Assembly (NCBI RefSeq): GCF_000416985.1
Contig: NZ_ATDL01000012.1
Coordinates: 62,001 to 126,000, forward strand
Length of the DNA stretch: 64,000 nt
DNA from: Sphingobacterium paucimobilis HER1398
GTDB lineage: Bacteria; Bacteroidota; Bacteroidia; Sphingobacteriales; Sphingobacteriaceae
Reading direction: 5' to 3'
Of this stretch, positions 53,360 through 62,600 are shown piece by piece. The notes beneath the pieces were generated by a model. The model made no database searches. It was given only the letters and a program-made list of their open reading frames with translations, and was not told where the DNA came from. How positions within the stretch are numbered: position 1 is the stretch's first letter; every line of letters begins with the position of its first letter. A program made the position numbers and the translations under genes.

Positions 53360-53662
53360 TCAGAGGTTTCGCGAGCGCATTTCCAAATTCACGATAATAT
53401 CTCTTTTCTTTCCTTCGATGAGGCCGAGATCACCCGCTACAAATACGCCTTTGGCGCCTGTCTGCATATTCCTTATACCGTACACCGTTGATTCGTCTCC
53501 TGGATCGGTAGCTCCCTCATACCGGTATAAATAATCAATAATATAGCCATCAGCCTCATCCAACAAATAGTCAAAATGGATGTTATAGTCAATTGTATAT
53601 CCTTTTTCGCTCAATTTTTTTAACGCGATGCTAGCCGATTCATAGTTAAATATAGTTTCCAT
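53360..53662 (-). CDS. Small conserved Bacteroidota protein
   Basis: A 100-residue protein (KKLSEKGYTIDYNIHFDYL, then YIIDYLYRYEGATDPGDESTVYGIRN and GAKGVFVAGDLGL). The pattern of a GYTxDFN helix-strand start followed by YRxEGxTxPxDxxxxYAI and GxKGVxVxxxG is shared by small Bacteroidota proteins sometimes labelled phosphoribosylpyrophosphate synthetase. That label does not fit the size, since PRPP synthetase has about 310 residues, and no PRPP-binding motif is seen. The function is unknown. It is a single-gene unit. Confidence 0.8.
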   Translation of the reverse strand: METIFNYESASIALKKLSEKGYTIDYNIHFDYLLDEADGYIIDYLYRYEGATDPGDESTVYGIRNMQTGAKGVFVAGDLGLIEGKKRDIIVNLEMRSRNL

Positions 53663-53939
53663 AAATAAATTTGCTTATAAATTTCCATGTACTGTTACAC
53701 ACTATATAACAAATGAGCTTTCAATCTGTTTTTTACGTGGCATCAAAATCTTCCGCTAGTCTCCTACTGGTATAAAATCCATACGCTCATCAAGTCGTCA
53801 GCCAGAACTAAGCAGCGATAATCTGAGCATTACTACTTAAAACGTTAAAATAATTAAAAATCAATAATATAACTTGCTTAATTAAAAGTTATATAATATA
53901 TTCGACTTATATATGTTTGATTTTTAGCACTTTATTATA
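53663..53939. other. AT-rich gap, no gene
   Basis: No convincing gene. The last 100 bp are strongly AT-rich. A TAnnTTTG match (TATGTTTG, 53912-53919, plus strand) lies 20 bp before the ATG of the small HTH remnant; no -33 element is evident. Confidence 0.4.
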
Positions 53940-54140
53940 ATGAAACATTAAACGCAACGTTTAACAGTTTATCCTTCCGACCTTCAACGGATTACAGGTC
54001 GCAGCGAGCGTACTTGCCAGCGCATCATAAACAAGATCAAGGATATGTTCGGATTAGGCAAACAACAGTTGGTCACTGTACATCAGGCTTCCGAATACTT
54101 GGGTATCCCGATGTCCGATATGTACCACTTTATTCGTTAA
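53940..54140 (+). pseudogene. Small helix-turn-helix protein with a stop at codon 4
   Basis: From the ATG at 53940 the frame reads MKH, stop (TAA at 53949-53951), then continues for 62 codons as TQRLTVYPSDLQRITG, RSERTCQRIINKIKDMFG and HQASEYLGIPMSDMYHFIR before a TAA at 54138-54140. The downstream part has the layout of small Bacteroidota HTH proteins (YPxDLQRITGRSERTxxR, then VxxASEYLGI), so it is a real former or still-expressed gene. There is no ATG, GTG or TTG between the stop and this conserved block. A sense-to-stop change such as CAA to TAA is the simplest cause. Confidence 0.65.
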
Positions 54141-54424
54141 GACTTTCTCTGGCAATTTGCCACCATTGATTATTTCTCCCACTCTTACTGCCCTAGTTCA
54201 GGACAACTTATTACGTGCCCCTCATCTCGTGCATCTCCATTGTGAACATCCTTTTCTATCCCTTTGAATAACGACAAAAGCGACAAATCTGTCAAGTCCG
54301 ACAGAACCGTCAAAAACGCCAACACTTACCTCAAGCCATAATATCTTTACATTGTCACTCGGGAAATGGTACCACCCAACGTCGACAAATAGTTATTATT
54401 TATTAATTTTTAAAGACCAAAGAA
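54141..54424. promoter_or_regulatory. Gap upstream of the HU-like gene
   Basis: No gene. It contains CTGTC-aagtc-CGACAG (around 54289-54304), within a run of GACAAA/CGACAAA-like words (54267-54300), and a near-consensus -7 element TATCTTTA (54342-54349) about 80 bp before the HU-like ATG. Confidence 0.35.
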
Positions 54425-54811
54425 ATGGCAATTAAATTCAATGTTAGAGAAATAGGAAAACCAGGCGATGCCAATGGACCTAAAAAATTTTATGCAAAAC
54501 CAGTCCATACTGGTGAGATCACCCTCGAAGAACTATCGGCGGATATTTCACATGCTTCATCGATCACACAGGCAGATGTGTACGCAGTACTGCAGAGTTT
54601 GATCCGCGAGATCCCACGTAATATCTCCAGAGGTTACATCGTCCGTTTGGGAGAGATGGGCTCTTTCCGCCTGTCGACCAAAAGCTTGGGAAGTGACCTG
54701 GCAGACGAGGTCAACAGCAGCAATATCACAAATGCAAAATTGCTCTTCTATGCAGGGAGACAGATCAGAAACGTAATGCAGACCTTAACTTTCAAGAAAA
54801 ACGGAACTTAA
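54425..54811 (+). CDS. HU-family DNA-binding protein (Bacteroidota HU-like)
   Basis: A 128-residue HU/IHF-fold protein. It is longer than classical HU (about 90) with an N-terminal extension (MAIKFNVREIGKPGDANGPKKFYAKPV), then TGEITLEELSADISHASSITQADVYAVLQSLIREIPRNISRGYIVRLGEMGSF in pieces typical of the Bacteroidota HU-like (viral histone-like) group, and a C-terminal RQIRNVMQTLTFKK. It binds DNA as a dimer by family knowledge. The gene is monocistronic with a strong terminator. A remnant small HTH gene lies 285 bp upstream. Confidence 0.93.
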   Translation: MAIKFNVREIGKPGDANGPKKFYAKPVHTGEITLEELSADISHASSITQADVYAVLQSLIREIPRNISRGYIVRLGEMGSFRLSTKSLGSDLADEVNSSNITNAKLLFYAGRQIRNVMQTLTFKKNGT

Positions 54812-54834
54812 GTTCAAATTAGCTTCACATTCAT

Positions 54835-54866
54835 AAAGCCGGTAACTCCTCGATGTTACCGGCTTT
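54835..54866 (+). terminator. Terminator of the HU-like gene
   Basis: AAAGCCGGTAAC (54835-54846) and GTTACCGGCTTT (54855-54866), a perfect 12-bp stem followed by TTTT. Confidence 0.92.
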
Positions 54867-54870
54867 TTTT

Positions 54871-54980
54871 ACGTCTTTTTCGCCCAAACTCAACACGTAC
54901 TCTTTCCAAAGAGCACGTGTTGAGTTCTGAAAGTGTACGTGTGCACTTTAAAATTCAACACGTTGACTTTTGAAAACGTC
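54871..54980. repeat. Phased ACGT-core array with a long inverted repeat
   Basis: ACGTCT, ACACGT, ACGTGT, ACGTGT and ACACGT begin at 54871, 54893, 54915, 54937 and 54958, that is every 21-22 bp (two helical turns); AACGTC follows at 54975. Copies 2 and 3 lie within a 19-bp inverted repeat (54887-54905 against 54908-54926, one mismatch, 2-bp centre). The segment around copy 2 recurs imperfectly around copy 5 (16 of 22, 66 bp apart). No gene overlaps. It is probably a protein-binding array. Confidence 0.5.
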
Positions 54981-55158
54981 GACATCTCTAAAAACACGGT
55001 ATTTCTCAAAGTAAAGCTGCGCTTTTTGTAGCTTATTTTTTCACTTGGGTTAAAAAAACAATGGTTATACCAGAAGAAATATCCTTCCTTATTACCATTT
55101 ACAACAAATCAGTATTTTCCTCCGATTATTTACAGGATATTTTGCCGACTATAAGCAT

Positions 55159-55166
55159 TACCTTTG
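55159..55166 (+). promoter_or_regulatory. -7 element of the mazG gene
   Basis: TACCTTTG is a perfect TAnnTTTG, 21 bp before the ATG at 55188. It supports that start over the TTG at 55164. Confidence 0.6.
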
Positions 55167-55187
55167 TATCAGCAAAAAAGAATATTT

Positions 55188-55997
55188 ATGGCACAACCGA
55201 TTCCTTCAACAGGACATACCCCAGCAGAAGCATTTACGAGACTTTTAACCGTAATGGATACCTTGCGGATTGATTGCCCCTGGGATAGAAAACAAACCAT
55301 GGAGAGCCTACGCCATCTTACCATCGAAGAGATGTACGAACTGGCAGACGCAATCTTGGATGAGGATATCGACGAGATCAAGAAAGAACTTGGAGATCTC
55401 ATGATGCACTTGGTGTTCTATGCCAAGATTGCGGACGAGCAACAGGCTTTTGATATTACGGATGTGCTCAACAATGTATGCGATAAATTAATACATAGAC
55501 ACCCCCATATCTACGCCGAAACAAAGGTAAACGACGACGAGGATGTTAAGAACAATTGGGAGCAGATTAAATTAGCAGAAGGCAATCGCTCGGTCTTATC
55601 GGGCGTCCCTAAAACACTACCTGCTTTGGTAAAAGCTTATCGCATACAGGACAAAGTCCGAGGTGTAGGTTTTGACTGGGAAGACAAAGCCGAGGTATGG
55701 AATAAGGTAGAGGAAGAACTGCAAGAATTCAAGCAGGAATTTGATCTGGAGAACAGTCAGGTTATCAATCAAGAACGTGCAGAACAAGAGTTTGGCGATC
55801 TTCTTTTTTCCTTGATCAACTATGCACGCCATATGGGAATCAATCCGGAAAATGCCTTAGAAAAAACCAACAAAAAGTTTATCCGTAGATTCAACTATCT
55901 GGAGCAACGCGCAGCAGAAAACGGACAAAAGCTCGCTGATATGAACCTGAATGAGATGGACTTATATTGGAACGAAGCCAAATCAAAAGGTCTATAA
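55188..55997 (+). CDS. mazG: Nucleoside triphosphate pyrophosphohydrolase MazG
   Basis: A 269-residue protein from the ATG at 55188; the longer frame begins with TTG inside the -7 element. It has two MazG-type domains. The first carries CPWDRKQTMESLRHLTIEEMYELADAI with the EExxE metal site and KKELGDLMMHLVFYAKIA. The second (about 160-260) has VEEELQEFKQEF and ERAEQEFGDLLFSLINYARHMG. It hydrolyses NTPs to NMP and pyrophosphate, a house-cleaning role. The gene is followed 59 bp later by trpS with its own -7 element. Confidence 0.95.
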   Translation: MAQPIPSTGHTPAEAFTRLLTVMDTLRIDCPWDRKQTMESLRHLTIEEMYELADAILDEDIDEIKKELGDLMMHLVFYAKIADEQQAFDITDVLNNVCDKLIHRHPHIYAETKVNDDEDVKNNWEQIKLAEGNRSVLSGVPKTLPALVKAYRIQDKVRGVGFDWEDKAEVWNKVEEELQEFKQEFDLENSQVINQERAEQEFGDLLFSLINYARHMGINPENALEKTNKKFIRRFNYLEQRAAENGQKLADMNLNEMDLYWNEAKSKGL

Positions 55998-56042
55998 GAG
56001 CCGAAATATCTAAAGTTAAAATAAAATAAAGGAATAATTCCG

Positions 56043-56050
56043 TAATTTTG
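56043..56050 (+). promoter_or_regulatory. -7 element of the trpS gene
   Basis: TAATTTTG is a perfect TAnnTTTG ending 6 bp before the ATG at 56057, so the mRNA would have almost no leader. No -33 TTG is evident. Confidence 0.5.
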
Positions 56051-56056
56051 CCATAT

Positions 56057-57055
56057 ATGGAGACAGTCGTTAGCGGTATCAGAAGTACCGGAAAATTACA
56101 TTTAGGAAACTACTACGGAGCATTGAGTAATTTTGTGAAAATGCAAAATGAATATAACTGCTTCTTTTTTATAGCCGATTTACATTCACTCACTACGCAC
56201 CCTACACCTCAAGATCTGCACGCGACTGTTCGCAATGTAGTCATCGAGTATTTAGCAGCGGGGATCGATCCGGAGAAATCAACCATATACGTTCAGTCTG
56301 ATGTCCCTGAGGTAGCCGAGCTTTACCTTTATATGAATATGAATGCCTATCTAGGCGAACTCGAGCGTTCCACGTCTTTCAAGGATAAGGTTCGTTCTAA
56401 CCCCGACAATGTCAATGCAGGGTTGTTGACCTACCCCGTATTGATGGCCTGTGACATCCTCTTGCACCATGGTACAAAAGTGCCCGTAGGAAAAGACCAA
56501 GAACAGCACTTGGAAATGACCAGGACATTTGGTAATCGTTTTAATCACTTGTACCAGGTTGATTATTTCAAGGAAGCATTTGCTTTCTCCTACTCGGACA
56601 AGCTGGTCAAAGTACCGGGATTAAGTGGACAGGGCAAAATGGGCAAATCCAATGGGGAAGCCGATTGTATCTACCTTTCCGACAGCCCAGAGGTAATACG
56701 AAAGAAGATCATGCGTGCGGTATCGGATTCAGGCCCTACCGAACCTAATCAGGCGAAACCCGAATCGATACAGAATCTTTTTGATCTGATGAATGTGGTT
56801 TCAGCACCGGATACGGTTGCTCATTTTGACGATCTATACAACAAATGCGAAATACGTTATGGCGATTTCAAAAAACAATTGGCCGAAGATATGGTTATTG
56901 CTACAGAGCCTGTTCGATCGCGTATAGCAGATATTTCCAATGATGAAGACTACATCAAGCGTGTTGTTAAAATGGGAGCCGAAAAAGCACAAGCAAGTGC
57001 TCAGAAGACCCTCAAAGAAGTTAGGGAGATTATAGGTTTAAAGAAGCTGTACTAA
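56057..57055 (+). CDS. trpS: Tryptophanyl-tRNA synthetase
   Basis: A 332-residue class-I aminoacyl-tRNA synthetase from the ATG at 56057; the earlier TTG at 56048 lies in the -7 element. The HIGH-like motif is in TGKLHLGNYYGAL and the KMSKS-like motif is GKMGKSNGE. TrpRS-specific blocks are IADLHSLTTHP, LTYPVLMACDILLHHGTKVPVGKDQEQHLEMTR and the C-terminal KTLKEVREIIGL. It charges tRNA-Trp. The length is normal for bacterial TrpRS. Confidence 0.97.
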   Translation: METVVSGIRSTGKLHLGNYYGALSNFVKMQNEYNCFFFIADLHSLTTHPTPQDLHATVRNVVIEYLAAGIDPEKSTIYVQSDVPEVAELYLYMNMNAYLGELERSTSFKDKVRSNPDNVNAGLLTYPVLMACDILLHHGTKVPVGKDQEQHLEMTRTFGNRFNHLYQVDYFKEAFAFSYSDKLVKVPGLSGQGKMGKSNGEADCIYLSDSPEVIRKKIMRAVSDSGPTEPNQAKPESIQNLFDLMNVVSAPDTVAHFDDLYNKCEIRYGDFKKQLAEDMVIATEPVRSRIADISNDEDYIKRVVKMGAEKAQASAQKTLKEVREIIGLKKLY

Positions 57056-57102
57056 TTTAGCGGTAACTTTTTATTTCTTTACGTTTAATTTTTACTAGAA
57101 CT

Positions 57103-57723
57103 ATGCATATAGCAATTGTTGGAAATATTGGAGCAGGAAAGACAACATTGACCAAGCTACTGGCACACCACCTCAATTTTGAACCTCAGTTTGAGACAGT
57201 GGATGACAACCCTTATTTGGAAGACTTTTATAGTGACATGAAGCGATGGGCCTTCAATCTGCAGATATTCTTCCTGAATAGTCGCTTCCGCCATATCGTC
57301 GAGTTACAGCGCAAAGAAATAAATATGATTCAGGATCGTACGATCTATGAGGACGCCTATATCTTTGCGGAAAACCTCTATGACATGGGATTGATGAGCG
57401 CTCGGGATTTCGAAAACTACAGCAATATATTCCAAAGCATTATTCATTACATCAAACCACCAGATCTTTTGATATATCTGAAAGCATCTGTACCGACCCT
57501 AGTAAACAATATACAGACAAGGGGACGTGATTACGAATCGGGAATCCGCTTGGATTACTTATCCAAACTGAATGACAAATATGAAAAATGGATAAACAAC
57601 TATACCGACGGAAAGTTGCTTATACTGGACAAGGACAATCTAGACTTTGCAAACAAACCGGAAGATCTTGGCGATATTATTCAGAAAATCGATGCCGAGC
57701 TCTATGGACTGTTTAAAAAATAA
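57103..57723 (+). CDS. Deoxynucleoside kinase
   Basis: A 206-residue dNK-family kinase. The P-loop is GNIGAGKTTL (residues 7-16). It also has FETVDDNPYLEDFY, the DRT/ERS-like motif IQDRTIYEDAYIFAENL, and a lid region with IQTRGRDYESGIRLDYL. It phosphorylates deoxynucleosides in salvage; deoxyadenosine, deoxyguanosine or deoxycytidine preference cannot be read here. It is a single gene between trpS and a terminator. Confidence 0.94.
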   Translation: MHIAIVGNIGAGKTTLTKLLAHHLNFEPQFETVDDNPYLEDFYSDMKRWAFNLQIFFLNSRFRHIVELQRKEINMIQDRTIYEDAYIFAENLYDMGLMSARDFENYSNIFQSIIHYIKPPDLLIYLKASVPTLVNNIQTRGRDYESGIRLDYLSKLNDKYEKWINNYTDGKLLILDKDNLDFANKPEDLGDIIQKIDAELYGLFKK

Positions 57724-57747
57724 GTTTATGAACTCCTCGATATAAGG

Positions 57748-57782
57748 ACGTCTTTGTATGATCGACAGACATACAAAGACGT
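57748..57782 (+). terminator. Terminator of the deoxynucleoside kinase gene
   Basis: ACGTCTTTGTATG (57748-57760) and CATACAAAGACGT (57770-57782), a perfect 13-bp stem with T-run after it. Confidence 0.9.
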
Positions 57783-57796
57783 TTTTTTATTTTTAA

Positions 57797-57949
57797 CAAA
57801 GGTATTTTAAAAACAGTAGTGTTTTTCATACCTTTGTACCGTAAACACAAAATCGCATTATATGTAATAACTGATTTCTTCTCTATTTCAATTCTAGTGC
57901 TCTCCCCAGAGAGAATGCTACTTTATTTTAACTTTTAAAAGAAGAAATC
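57797..57949 (+). promoter_or_regulatory. Promoter and attenuator-like leader of the ABC-F gene
   Basis: The -7 element TACCTTTG (57829-57836) lies within an inverted repeat, CAAAGGTAT (57797-57805)/ATACCTTTG (57828-57836). The leader of about 110 nt contains a start-stop mini-ORF, ATGTAA (57862-57867). Five bases later TGATTTCTTCT (57872-57882) is perfectly complementary to AGAAGAAATCA (57940-57950), which covers the RBS-like purines and the A of the ATG. A GC-richer hairpin (57900-57913, CTCTC/GAGAG) lies between. A ribosome held on the mini-ORF would free the ABC-F start. This layout fits translational attenuation. Confidence 0.55.
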
Positions 57950-59539
57950 ATGCTTATTGTACAAAATGTATCCTATACATTTCCGAATAAATCTATTGCA
58001 TTCGAAAATATTAGTTTTCGATTGGCGCCACAAGAAAAAACCGCATTAGTAGGGAATAATGGAGTCGGAAAATCGACCTTATTACAGCTTATTTCAGGCA
58101 ACGTATCCCCTTCTATTGGTGAAATACATATAAATGGAAGTTTCTATTTTGTCCCTCAACTTTTTGGTCAATATAATCATCTCAGCATAGCAGAAGCACT
58201 GGGGATACACGACAAACTGAATGCGCTTGATCGTATTCTCCAAGGCAGTATTGATGAAAAGGATTACAACGCACTGGACGACGACTGGACGATAGAAGAC
58301 CGTTGCAACCAGGCTTTAGAAAGCTGGGGATTAACGGATATAGATCTGCGATCGCCCATGCTTGGTCTCAGCGGCGGTCAAAAGACGAAAGTATTCCTGG
58401 CAGGGATAGATATCCTACAGCCGGAATTGGTCCTGTTGGACGAGCCATCCAATCACCTCGACACCGCAAGCCGCACCCGTCTCTATGATTACATACAGAA
58501 CAGTACCAAGACATTCCTGGTCGTCAGTCACGACCGTACGCTCTTGGAACTACTGGATGTCACCTTGGAGATGACTCCACATGGGGTAAAACGATATGGT
58601 GGCAACCACAGTTTTTATCTCGAACAGAAAGCAATACAGTTAAATGCACTGACGGACGACATTGACGCAAAAGAAAAGGAATTACGAAAAGCAAAATTAA
58701 AGGAAAGAGAAACTGCCGAACGGCAGAACCGACTAGATGCTCGTGGACAGCGCAAGCAGGAAAAAGCAGGAATATCTCGAATCATGATGAACACGCTTAA
58801 AAACAAAGCGGAGAACAGCACATCTAAATTAAAAGCGGTACACCAAACAAAGATCTCTGATATCGCAAACGATCTGGGTACTCTACGTTCATCTGTCTCC
58901 GATTTGGACAAAATGAAATTCGATTTCCAAGATACCAAGATACATGAGGGCAAGGTACTGTTCGACGCAAAGGATATACAGGTTCAATTGAAAAATGGGG
59001 CGTCTTTGTGGTCCAAACCGCTAAGCGTACAAATAAGAGCAGGCCAACGTATAGCCATACAAGGAAGTAACGGCAGTGGAAAGACGACATTGCTCCGACT
59101 TATCCTCGGTCAAGCACAAGCCCAGCAAGGGGTATGCAACCGTTACTTTGAATATGCTGTGTATATAGATCAGGAGTATTCACTGCTAAACAACGATCTA
59201 ACACTATTCGAGCAAGCTCAACAGTTCAATACGACAGGCCTGCTGCCTTCGGAAATAAATACGCGATTGAAACGTTTCCTTTTTCAACCAGACGACTGGA
59301 CAAAACCCGTCCGTGTGCTGAGCGGAGGCGAACGACTCCGGTTGACACTATGCTGTATGACAGTTCGCCCAGACGCGCCTGATATGATCGTTTTAGATGA
59401 GCCGACCAATAATCTGGACCTTCAAAACGTACAGATCTTGGTTAATGCGATCAATTCTTACAAAGGGACATTAATTGTCGTATCGCACGATTCTTATTTT
59501 TTAAAAGACATACATATTGAAGATGCGATAGAACTGTAA
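57950..59539 (+). CDS. ABC-F family ATPase (ribosome-associated)
   Basis: A 529-residue ABC-F protein without membrane segments. The first ATPase domain has Walker A GNNGVGKSTL (about 36-45), signature LGLSGGQKTK and Walker B LVLLDEPSNHLD. A charged linker of about 80 residues follows (KEKELRKAKLKERETAERQNRLDARGQRKQ in part). The second domain has GSNGSGKTTLL, LSGGERLRL and VLDEPTNNLD. Family members act on the ribosome, several of them protecting it from antibiotics; resistance cannot be claimed from sequence alone. Its attenuator-like leader is what one would expect for an antibiotic-inducible member. The nucleotide-binding motifs are all intact. Confidence 0.93.
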   Translation: MLIVQNVSYTFPNKSIAFENISFRLAPQEKTALVGNNGVGKSTLLQLISGNVSPSIGEIHINGSFYFVPQLFGQYNHLSIAEALGIHDKLNALDRILQGSIDEKDYNALDDDWTIEDRCNQALESWGLTDIDLRSPMLGLSGGQKTKVFLAGIDILQPELVLLDEPSNHLDTASRTRLYDYIQNSTKTFLVVSHDRTLLELLDVTLEMTPHGVKRYGGNHSFYLEQKAIQLNALTDDIDAKEKELRKAKLKERETAERQNRLDARGQRKQEKAGISRIMMNTLKNKAENSTSKLKAVHQTKISDIANDLGTLRSSVSDLDKMKFDFQDTKIHEGKVLFDAKDIQVQLKNGASLWSKPLSVQIRAGQRIAIQGSNGSGKTTLLRLILGQAQAQQGVCNRYFEYAVYIDQEYSLLNNDLTLFEQAQQFNTTGLLPSEINTRLKRFLFQPDDWTKPVRVLSGGERLRLTLCCMTVRPDAPDMIVLDEPTNNLDLQNVQILVNAINSYKGTLIVVSHDSYFLKDIHIEDAIEL

Positions 59540-59644
59540 AAGGGTAAAATTTTGCGATGTGGAAATCTATAAAAATGTGCAAAACCTAGATTCCTATTGT
59601 CTCATTTATTGCTTATTTTCGTGTCAACTAATACAACAAGATGA

Positions 59645-62600
59645 ATGGAGCTAACTAAGCTTGAAATCAAAGGTTTTAAAAGTTTTGGTGATAAAATCAC
59701 AATAAATTTTAACGAGGGCGTAACGGCTATTGTAGGGCCCAACGGTTGTGGAAAGTCCAATGTCGTGGACGCCATACGTTGGGTGCTGGGCGAGCAAAGT
59801 ACAAAAACACTACGCTCGGAAAAAATGGAGAATATTATCTTCAATGGTACAAAAAACCGTAAACCAGCAAACCTTGCCGAAGTTTCGTTAACTTTTGATA
59901 ACAATAAAAATGTCCTGCCTACAGAGTTTACTACGGTCACTATCACACGCAAACTCTATAGAACAGGAGAAAGTGAATATAGACTCAACGATGTCAAGTG
60001 CCGTCTGAAGGACATCACTGACCTATTCCTCGATACCGGGATAGGTGCAGACACCTACTCTATTATCGAGCTCAAGATGATCGATGAGATTATCGCAAAT
60101 AAAGACAACTCCAGACGCAATCTATTTGAAGAGGCTTCGGGTATCTCCAAATATAAAGTTCGAAAAAAACAGACGCTGAGTAAGCTGAAGGAAACTGAAG
60201 CAGACCTGTCTCGGGTGGACGATTTATTATACGAGATTACGAAAAATCTAAAATCGCTAGAGAATCAGGCAAAGAAAGCCGACAAATACTTCTTATTAAA
60301 AGAGGAATACAAACAGGCCAGTATCGGTCTGGCGTATTATAGGTTGGACAACTTTAGCTCCGACTTGACCTCTCTGACGGAAAAAGAGAAAGGTCTGGCA
60401 CAATCGCTACAAACGACAATCGAGCAAATCGACAGCAAGGAGAAGGAATTACGATCCGGGCGAGAGGAGATTTTGGTGAAAGAGAAAAGTCTCTCCACAC
60501 AACAAAAGACTACCCACGAGTTCCAGAACAAGATCCGTATCTACGAATCCGAGAAAAAGATAAAAAATGAGCGTCTTCATCATCTTCAGGAGCGCGATGC
60601 TCGAATTCAGACCGAACAAAACTTGGATAAACAACAGTTGAGCCATGTCGATTCGACCTTAAAAAGATTGAATGAAGAGCTTTATGAAGAGCAGGCCAAA
60701 CTCGATGTTTATCAAGACGATATACAGAAAAACAAGACGGAGGTCGAAGAGCTTCGAGGACAACAGCAAACCGCTAAAAATAAGTTGGACCGCTTTGCGG
60801 AGGAAAACAATGAATTACAGAACAATATCTACAAGGTAGAAAAAGATATTGCTGTATTCAACATACAGAAAGAATCCCTGGAGCAGGAATCTCTTCGCAA
60901 TATCACAGATGCGAGCAGCAAAGCAGAGGAACTCAATCAATTCAACCTTGCTGTGGATGATCTACAGTCAAAAGTAGATGCGCAACAAGAGTTATATGAG
61001 CAAGCTCTCGATCAAGAAAATCAGCTCAACGATAAAATACAGGCCGCTGAGATCAAGTTAAATCAAGCAAAAGATGAGCTTAGCAAAGAGTCTCGTCTGG
61101 TCGATGCCAAGCAAAATGAGTACAACCTTACCAAATCATTGGTAGACAACTTGGAAGGCTTTCCGGAATCTATAAAGTTTTTGCGCAAAAATGCAGGTTG
61201 GGGCAAGTCCTATCCCCTATTTTCTGACATCTTATTCTGCCAAGAAGAGTACCGTGTAGCCATTGAAAACTATCTTGAGTCTGTCATGAACCACTATGTG
61301 GTAGACACACAACAAGATGCCATCCAGGCGATCAATCTACTTAGTGACTCAGCAAGAGGAAGGGCTAATTTTTTCGTCCTGGATTCCGTGCTGCCTACTA
61401 CCGTAGCCTCGACTACGGTACCTGACCATATGGTACCTGCGATGCAGGTGGTCAAAGTGGACAAGAAATATGAGAAGCTATGTGTCGAATTACTCAAGAA
61501 TGTCTACCTACTGCATGCCGATGATGTTAAATCTATCGAAACCGCATTACCTAGTTCTGATGCTGTTGTGCTGCACCACGAAGGTAAGTTCAACAAACAT
61601 AAATTGGGTATCAGTGGAGGCTCTGTTGGACTTTTTGAGGGTAAGCGTATCGGTCGAGCGAAGAACCTGGAAAATCTTGCCAAAGAAATAAAGACACTCA
61701 ATGAGCATATTGAGCAGTTACAAAATGTCGAGCAGGATCAGATCGAATTGATCGCCTCATTAAAACGTCAATCGCAGAAAGAAGTGATCGACGAACTGCG
61801 CATACAGCTCGCACGTCTGCAAAATGAATGGACTTCGGTAAAGACCAAACAAGAGCAGTACCAAGCCTTTATCGCCAACTCACAAAACAGGAAGGCGGAT
61901 ATCGAGGCACGGCTTGCTCAGATAGCGGACGACCTGAATAAAGCTGAACCCGAATTAAAGATATTAAAAGTAGAAAGCGAAGAACGCCAAAAGCAGGCGC
62001 AAGATCTACAGGCAGCATTTCAGGAACTGAATGAGCTTTTGACGGAGAAGTCTACTGAGTACAATCAGGAGAATATCCGCCTGCACCAACAACAGAACAA
62101 GGTCGCCGGTATACAAAAGGATCTGGAATACCGGGAAAGCCAAAAAGAAGCGCTGGAAGAACGTATCAACAAAAACTCGGCTGAACAAGAGCAGATAAAA
62201 GTGGACATGAAAGATGCGCTCACTTTTACAGATAGTAATGATGATGATCTAAAAGAACTGTACGAGCAAAAAGAATCTCTTGAAAAGGCATTGCATGAGA
62301 TGGAGGAAGTATTCTATTCGTTCCGTAAACATCTGAATGATCTGGAAGAGGAAGTAAGCAACTTGCGTAAAGCCAAGGATCAGTATGATTTCCTAATCAC
62401 AGAGATCAAAGATAAAAAGACGGATTTGCAGATTGAGCTCAACAGCTTAAAAGAACGCCTTGCTGTGGAATTCGGCATTGATATCAAAGAGCTACTCGAG
62501 GGAGAGATGCCAGAGATCACACAATCGCACGAAGAGTTGGGCTCCTTGTGTACACGTCTGAAAAAACAATTGGATGAATTTGGAAGTATCAATCCTATGG

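Noticed and set aside
53360-53662. Annotation as phosphoribosylpyrophosphate synthetase.
   Set aside because: At 100 residues and without a PRPP-binding motif it cannot be that enzyme, although similar small proteins carry the label.
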